Assembly (NCBI GenBank): GCA_900549845.1
Contig: URPT01000024.1
Span: forward strand, 1 to 17,018
Direction: 5' to 3'
Source: an uncultured Veillonella sp.
Lineage (GTDB): Bacteria; Bacillota; Negativicutes; Veillonellales; Veillonellaceae
DNA length: 17,018 nt
The notes under the pieces are model-generated. The model saw nothing but the letters and a program-made list of their open reading frames with translations, was not told where the DNA came from and did no database searches. Of the stretch, positions 13,479 to 17,018 are shown piece by piece (position 1 is the first letter of the stretch; the number at the start of each line of letters is the position of its first letter). The position numbers were made by a program, and so were the translations under genes.

Positions 13479-14777
13479 ATGGGTACTGCAGAACAAACCT
13501 TAATCGTCCTCGCAGTCATGGCTGTTTTATTTGTTACGGAAATTATTCCTTTAGCTATTACTTCTTTAGGCGGCGCTATTACACTTGGCCTTATGGGTAT
13601 TATTACTCCTAAGGTTGTATTCTCTGGTTTATCTGATAGTACAGTTGTGTTGTTTGCTGGCATGTTCGTTGTTGGTGCAGCATTGTTCTACACTGGTTTG
13701 GCTCAAAAAATTGGGGAAACAGTAGTATCTCATGCTGGTACTAGCGAAAATGGCTTAATGCTAGCAATCATGGTTGTTACAGCAACTATGTCCGCATTCT
13801 TATCTAACACTGGTACTACAGCTGCTTTACTTCCTGTAGTTGTTGGTATCTGTGCTGTTGCTAAGATTCCTGCATCTCGCCAATTGATGCCTTTAGCATT
13901 CGCTGCAGGTATTGGTGGTATCATTACAATGGTTGGTACACCTCCAAACATTATTGTAAGTGGTACATTAACTAAATTTGGTGAACAACCATTTGGTTTC
14001 TTCGAATTTGCTTGGATCGGTATTCCTTTGACTGTCGCAACTATCGCATTTATGATGCTTATTGGTAAACATTTATTGCCTAAGCATGAAATTCAAGATG
14101 CTGGCGACGTTGAACAAGAAGTAGCTGCTGAAGATATTTCTAACGATCCTAAGAAACAATTATACTCTGGTCTTATTCTTTTAGGCGTAATCATTGCTAT
14201 GATTTTAGGTGACTTCCTAAAAGGTTATGGTATCAACTTACCATTGAGCATGGTTGCAGTTATTGGCGCAATGCTTTGCGTATTAACTGGTTGCTTGAAC
14301 GAAAAACAAGCTTACACATCTATTGACTGGGTAACAATCTTCTTATTCGCTGGTATGATGCCAGTAGCAACTGCACTTGATCAATCTGGTGCAGGCAAAA
14401 TGATTGCTAATGCAGTAATCGGTGTTATGGGTTCTGACCCTAGCCCTTACTTTGCAACAGCAGTATTATTCGCATTGTCTTGTGTTATGACTCAATTTAT
14501 GTCTAACACAGCATCTTGCGCATTATTGGCTCCTATCGGTATCTCCATTGCTCAAGGTATGGGCGCTGACCCTCATGCTGTATTGATGGCTATCGGCGTT
14601 GCTGCATCTTGTGCATTCGGTACACCTGTAGGTACACCTCCAAATACATTAGTACTTGGCCCTGGTCAATACAAATTTACAGACTATGTAAAAGCCGGCG
14701 TTCCATTGATTTTAGTTTGCTTCGTAGTAAGCTTAATTATCATTCCAATGGTATGGCCATTCTTCCCTGGTAAATAA
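13479..14777 (+). CDS. DASS/SLC13-family anion:Na+ symporter, probable dicarboxylate carrier
   Basis: Inner-membrane secondary carrier of the divalent anion:Na+ symporter family, probably importing succinate or related C4-dicarboxylates with Na+. The 432 residues form about eleven membrane segments in two inverted halves. The two substrate/Na+ signature motifs are present: Ser109-Asn110-Thr111 in SAFLSNTGTTAALLPV and Ser342-Asn343-Thr344 in QFMSNTASCALLAP. Each half also has the paired loop GTPPN (GTPPNIIVSG and FGTPVGTPPNTLVLGPGQY). The ATG at 13479 follows AAGGGAG (13462-13468); three nearby ATGs are in another frame. Its position just downstream of the decarboxylase operon fits uptake of pathway substrate driven by the Na+ gradient from MmdB. 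Sulfate, phosphate or tricarboxylate transport is not excluded. Confidence 0.88.
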   Translation: MGTAEQTLIVLAVMAVLFVTEIIPLAITSLGGAITLGLMGIITPKVVFSGLSDSTVVLFAGMFVVGAALFYTGLAQKIGETVVSHAGTSENGLMLAIMVVTATMSAFLSNTGTTAALLPVVVGICAVAKIPASRQLMPLAFAAGIGGIITMVGTPPNIIVSGTLTKFGEQPFGFFEFAWIGIPLTVATIAFMMLIGKHLLPKHEIQDAGDVEQEVAAEDISNDPKKQLYSGLILLGVIIAMILGDFLKGYGINLPLSMVAVIGAMLCVLTGCLNEKQAYTSIDWVTIFLFAGMMPVATALDQSGAGKMIANAVIGVMGSDPSPYFATAVLFALSCVMTQFMSNTASCALLAPIGISIAQGMGADPHAVLMAIGVAASCAFGTPVGTPPNTLVLGPGQYKFTDYVKAGVPLILVCFVVSLIIIPMVWPFFPGK

Positions 14778-14810
14778 TAGGGGATAGGTTACTCTACTAT
14801 AAAGCACATA

Positions 14811-14844
14811 CGAGGTCGAATCGTAAGATTCGGCCTCGTTTTTT
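14811..14844 (+). terminator. Rho-independent terminator after the DASS carrier
   Basis: CGAGGTCGAATC (14811-14822) pairs with GATTCGGCCTCG (14827-14838) with one G-U pair around GTAA, followed by six T at 14839-14844. A near copy occurs at 15362-15391. Confidence 0.93.
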
Positions 14845-14943
14845 ATTATGATTTCGGTTACATGATTTTAATACAAATTACATATTTTAGGATAATCAAA
14901 ATCAATATAAATTAAACTAATTTACATAATTAACTTTATGCAA

Positions 14944-14972
14944 TTGACTATATCAAAAAAATATGATATAGT
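14944..14972 (+). promoter_or_regulatory. Promoter of the SemiSWEET gene, with an overlapping inverted repeat
   Basis: TTGACT at 14944-14949, a 17-bp spacer and TATAGT at 14967-14972. TATATC (14949-14954) and GATATA (14965-14970) form an inverted repeat touching both boxes, a possible repressor site, although the region is very AT-rich. Confidence 0.6.
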
Positions 14973-15019
14973 ATATTGTATAATTTATAATTATATAATA
15001 TTAAGTAAGGAGGTCATCT

Positions 15020-15283
15020 ATGACAAAAGAAAGATTTAACATGTTAGTTGGTTCTATTGGTGCATTTATTGGTGTATTTGTATTTTTAGCCTATATCCCA
15101 CAAATAATTGCTAATCTTCATGGTCAACCTAGTCAACCATGGCAACCATTATTTGCAGCAGTATCCTGTTTGATCTGGGTATTATATGGTTGGACAAAAT
15201 CACCTAAACGTGATTATATTTTAATCGTACCAAACCTTGCAGGCGTTATTTTAGGTACACTAACATTCTTAACATCTTTCTAA
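15020..15283 (+). CDS. SemiSWEET-type transporter (MtN3/PQ-loop family)
   Basis: Half-size SWEET protein; family members form homodimers in the inner membrane and carry sugars by facilitated diffusion. The 87 residues form three membrane helices, the standard SemiSWEET length. Helix 1 holds the hinge motif YIPQ (Pro27-Gln28), helix 2 has the conserved aromatic stretch LIWVLYGW, and helix 3 has VPNLAGVILG with the conserved Asn. AAGGAGGT at 15007-15014 is a very strong ribosome binding site for the ATG at 15020. The gene has its own promoter and is bounded on both sides by near-identical terminators, so it is transcribed alone. The substrate cannot be told from sequence. A sugar carrier is unexpected if the host is an asaccharolytic Veillonella. 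Confidence 0.9.
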   Translation: MTKERFNMLVGSIGAFIGVFVFLAYIPQIIANLHGQPSQPWQPLFAAVSCLIWVLYGWTKSPKRDYILIVPNLAGVILGTLTFLTSF

Positions 15284-15361
15284 GTGCTATAAGAAAAAAA
15301 TAGTATTATTGTTATATAGTGAATAATAGTAAAGATATTACTTTACTTTATAAATATAAAT

Positions 15362-15391
15362 GAGGTCGAATCGTATGATTCGGCCTTTTTT
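15362..15391 (+). terminator. Rho-independent terminator after SemiSWEET
   Basis: AGGTCGAATC (15363-15372) pairs with GATTCGGCCT (15377-15386) around GTAT, running into a T tract ending at 15391. The stem is almost the same sequence as the terminator at 14811-14844. Confidence 0.9.
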
Positions 15392-15543
15392 AGAGTGAAG
15401 TTTATATGTTAGATTAAAATATAGATAAGCGTTAAATCTGTTGTAATAAAAAAATAGTTTTTATGATAATAAATATTGATAATTAAATTCCTATTATAAT
15501 GATTAGGATTTTATAAAATTGATAATTACAACATTCTCATTTG

Positions 15544-15560
15544 TTGAGTATTATACTCAA
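15544..15560. promoter_or_regulatory. Perfect 17-bp palindrome, possible operator
   Basis: TTGAGTAT and ATACTCAA are exact inverted copies around a single T. It lies about 107 bp upstream of the ferredoxin -35 box and 150 bp after the preceding terminator. It has the size of a dimeric regulator site; no regulator is identified. Confidence 0.4.
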
Positions 15561-15666
15561 TTTAATAAATGAAAAATAATATCAAAATACCTATAAACAT
15601 AGGCTTTGTATGATAAAAATGAAAAAGTAATATGCAAAAATATATACAGTTTTTTATCATTTTCAT

Positions 15667-15695
15667 TTGACTTTCAAAAAGAACTGTGTGATAAT
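15667..15695 (+). promoter_or_regulatory. Extended -10 promoter of the ferredoxin gene
   Basis: TTGACT at 15667-15672, a 17-bp spacer and GATAAT at 15690-15695, with TG one base before the -10 box (15687-15688). The start would fall near 15702. This is one of the strongest-looking promoters in the window. Confidence 0.7.
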
Positions 15696-15774
15696 GAGAA
15701 CATAAGTTGAGGCAAGTGCCTTTCTAAATGATAATAAAAAGTTCTGATCTATATTTTTTATGGAGGTCCTAATT

Positions 15775-15939
15775 ATGAGAGTTATTGCTGATGGTTGCAT
15801 TAAATGTGGTTCTTGCGCATCTGTTTGCCCAGTTTCTGCTATTTCTGAAGGCGAAACTAAATACGAAATCAACGATACTTGCATCGATTGCGGTTCTTGC
15901 GAATCCGTTTGCCCAGTATCTGTAATTTCCGCTGAGTAA
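15775..15939 (+). CDS. Small 2[4Fe-4S] ferredoxin
   Basis: Low-potential electron carrier of the clostridial type, soluble in the cytoplasm. The 54 residues contain two complete CxxCxxCxxxCP motifs: Cys8, 11, 14, 18 and Cys36, 39, 42, 46, arranged to bind two [4Fe-4S] clusters with the usual crossover. The two halves are clear internal repeats (CGSCASVCPVSAIS and CGSCESVCPVSVIS). GGAGGT at 15762-15767 precedes the ATG. The gene has its own extended -10 promoter and a strong terminator, so it forms a single-gene unit, probably highly expressed. Likely partners in a lactate- or pyruvate-oxidising anaerobe are pyruvate:ferredoxin oxidoreductase and hydrogenase, but no partner is encoded here. 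It is short enough to be missed by automated callers. Confidence 0.95.
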   Translation: MRVIADGCIKCGSCASVCPVSAISEGETKYEINDTCIDCGSCESVCPVSVISAE

Positions 15940-15953
15940 TCACAAATTAAACG

Positions 15954-15980
15954 GCCCCTCATTGAGGGGCTTTTTATTTT
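15954..15980 (+). terminator. Rho-independent terminator after ferredoxin
   Basis: GCCCCTC (15954-15960) pairs exactly with GAGGGGC (15964-15970) around ATT, followed by TTTTTATTTT. The end of the T tract overlaps the -35 box of the lspA promoter. Confidence 0.93.
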
Positions 15981-16007
15981 GCCTAAATTTGCTTAACTTA
16001 GTATAAT
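15979..16007 (+). promoter_or_regulatory. Promoter of lspA
   Basis: TTGCCT at 15979-15984, a 17-bp spacer and a perfect TATAAT at 16002-16007. The start site would be near 16014, about 33 bases before the TTG start codon. Confidence 0.7.
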
Positions 16008-16046
16008 AGGACTATTAAGATATATATTATAGTAAGGGAGTACATC

Positions 16047-16487
16047 TTGTTTTATATTATACTAATCCTATGGTTACTGTTAGATCAATGGACTAAATAT
16101 TACATTATGAATCATTTTATGTTAGGTGAGTCTTTAGTGGTTATACCTAATGTATTTCATTTAACATATATTATTAATCGTGGTGCTGCATTCGGTATGC
16201 TAGCTAACCAGCGATGGTTCTTTTTATTGGTCGCTGTTATTTTGCTAGGTGCTTGTGCGTATTATTGGAAGCGCTTGTCAAAAGGTCCGTGGACGTTGCA
16301 GATTGGATCTGCTTTATTAGTGTCTGGTGCTATTGGTAATGGCATTGATCGTTACATGATTCATGGTGTGGTAGATTTTTTTGATTTCCGTATATGGCCT
16401 ATCTTTAATGTTGCTGATATTGGTATCTGTGTAGGTGTAGCTTTAGTAGTCTACTATTTATTTACATTAAAAGATGATGATAAATAA
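16047..16487 (+). CDS. lspA: Lipoprotein signal peptidase (signal peptidase II)
   Basis: Cleaves the signal peptide of diacylated prolipoproteins in the inner membrane; aspartic protease with four membrane helices. The 146 residues show the family blocks LLLDQWTKYYI (N-terminal), NRGAAFGML, GNGIDRYMIHGVVDFFDF and FNVADIGI. The catalytic pair is Asp101 (in GNGIDR) and Asp124 (in FNVAD). The start is TTG at 16047, six bases after AAGGGAG (16034-16040); no in-frame ATG lies close, and the conserved helix begins right after this codon. It has its own promoter and is followed by the rluD-type gene after 61 bases, the usual lspA-rluD order in Firmicutes. Globomycin-sensitive type by family. Confidence 0.95.
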   Translation: MFYIILILWLLLDQWTKYYIMNHFMLGESLVVIPNVFHLTYIINRGAAFGMLANQRWFFLLVAVILLGACAYYWKRLSKGPWTLQIGSALLVSGAIGNGIDRYMIHGVVDFFDFRIWPIFNVADIGICVGVALVVYYLFTLKDDDK

Positions 16488-16524
16488 TTCATATATGATG
16501 ACAAATAATTAATTAATATATGAT
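16476..16524 (+). repeat. Imperfect tandem repeat across the lspA stop codon
   Basis: GATGATAAATAATT then CATATATGAT (16476-16499) is repeated as GATGACAAATAATT, four extra bases, then AATATATGAT (16497-16524). The first copy contains the lspA stop. It looks like a small duplication of the gene's 3' end and has no evident function. Confidence 0.5.
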
Positions 16525-16548
16525 ACTTAACTCATAGAGAGGTAGAGG

Positions 16549-17018
16549 ATGAACGAATATATTGTAAGTGCTGAGCAAGATGGCATGAGACTTGATGTGT
16601 TTTTAACAGAACAAATGGAAGGGTCTCGTAGCTATATTCAAAGCTTAATAAAAGGTGGTCACGTTACTGTTGGTAATAAGATTGGTAAAGCAAATCTTAG
16701 ACTTACACCAAATACTGTGATTCATGTAGAGGTACCAGAGCCTGAATCGGTAGAGGTAAAGGCAGAAGATATTCCTTTAGATGTATTGTATGAAGATCAT
16801 GATATTATCATTGTAAATAAGCCACGTGGTATGGTTGTTCATCCTGCAGTGGGCAATTATTCTGGCACACTTGTTAATGCATTGTTATATCATTGCAAAG
16901 ATTTATCTGGTATTAATGGTGAGATTAGACCTGGTATTGTCCATCGTTTAGATAAAGATACATCTGGCGTTATGATTGCTGCTAAGAATGATGCAGCCCA
17001 TATAGGTTTAGCTGAGCA
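16549..17018 (+). CDS. rluD: RluD-type 23S rRNA pseudouridine synthase, N-terminal part (3' end outside window)
   Basis: RluA-family enzyme that makes pseudouridine in 23S rRNA. The window holds about 156 residues and stays open to its end. The N-terminal part (about 13-75) is an S4 RNA-binding domain, with RLDVFLTEQM, SRSYIQSLIKGGHVTVG and the lysine-rich KIGKANLRL. The catalytic domain starts near residue 85, with DIIIVNKPRGMVVHPAVGN, and contains the signature HRLDKDTSGVM with the catalytic Asp135. The ATG at 16549 has a purine-rich AGAGAGGTAGAGG upstream. It probably shares the lspA transcript. Which uridines it modifies cannot be decided here, because RluC and RluD relatives share these motifs; the S4 domain and lspA linkage favour RluD. 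Confidence 0.92.
   Translation, partial: MNEYIVSAEQDGMRLDVFLTEQMEGSRSYIQSLIKGGHVTVGNKIGKANLRLTPNTVIHVEVPEPESVEVKAEDIPLDVLYEDHDIIIVNKPRGMVVHPAVGNYSGTLVNALLYHCKDLSGINGEIRPGIVHRLDKDTSGVMIAAKNDAAHIGLAE

Larger units (their letters stand above)
15284..15666. other. AT-rich intergenic region between SemiSWEET and ferredoxin
   Basis: No gene is supported. From left to right it holds a perfect inverted repeat AGTAAAG-N6-CTTTACT (15328-15347), a terminator (15362-15391), a perfect 17-bp palindrome TTGAGTAT-T-ATACTCAA (15544-15560), and a 10-bp inverted repeat ATGATAAAAA / TTTTTATCAT (15610-15619 and 15651-15660) that ends just before the ferredoxin promoter. The rest is low-complexity A and T with stops in all frames. 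Confidence 0.65.

Noticed and set aside
15663..15962. Minus-strand open frame over the ferredoxin
   Set aside because: Its repeated motif is only the complement of the two cysteine motifs of the ferredoxin, which is the supported gene.
1..17018. CRISPR arrays, tRNA or rRNA genes, insertion sequences, phage or defence genes
   Set aside because: I saw no regular spaced repeats, no cloverleaf with CCA-type ends, no transposase frame or target duplication, and no nuclease or toxin motifs. The window looks like ordinary core chromosome.

Overview
The window reads as a chromosomal segment of a Veillonella species (Negativicutes, low-GC diderm Firmicutes). The best evidence is the gene order mmdA-mmdD-mmdE-mmdC-mmdB, which matches the Na+-pumping methylmalonyl-CoA decarboxylase locus known from Veillonella parvula, including the 55-residue epsilon subunit. 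Species assignment is inference. Every gene I can support lies on the + strand.

Layout. 1-3407: end of valS, folC, and an O-antigen-ligase-type membrane protein, closed by a hairpin terminator at 3510-3571. 3572-3927: an intergenic control region with a good promoter (3828-3856), preceded by two copies of a direct repeat 41 bp apart. 3928-9023: succinate/propionate CoA-transferase, a split methylmalonyl-CoA mutase (catalytic chain plus separate B12-binding chain), the MeaB G protein and methylmalonyl-CoA epimerase. 9112-12990: the decarboxylase, with its own promoter and a hairpin in three of its four intercistronic gaps. 13183-14777: a small two-helix membrane protein and a DASS/SLC13 carrier. 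14811-15391: a SemiSWEET gene between two near-identical terminators. 15667-15980: a compact 2[4Fe-4S] ferredoxin unit. 15979-17018: lspA and the 5' part of an RluD-type pseudouridine synthase.

How the genes work together. The central 9 kb encodes one energy pathway. The CoA-transferase makes succinyl-CoA from succinate and propionyl-CoA. The mutase, protected by MeaB, isomerises it to (R)-methylmalonyl-CoA, and the epimerase gives the (S) form. MmdABCDE decarboxylates that to propionyl-CoA while exporting Na+. Propionyl-CoA returns to the CoA-transferase and propionate is released. The downstream DASS carrier is a plausible dicarboxylate importer for the same pathway.

The enzymes themselves are known. 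The less familiar material is regulatory or architectural: the paired repeats before the CoA-transferase promoter, intercistronic hairpins that may set subunit ratios, a stem that covers the mmdD ribosome binding site, an unrecognised small membrane protein beside the DASS carrier, and a SemiSWEET in what looks like an organism that does not ferment sugars.
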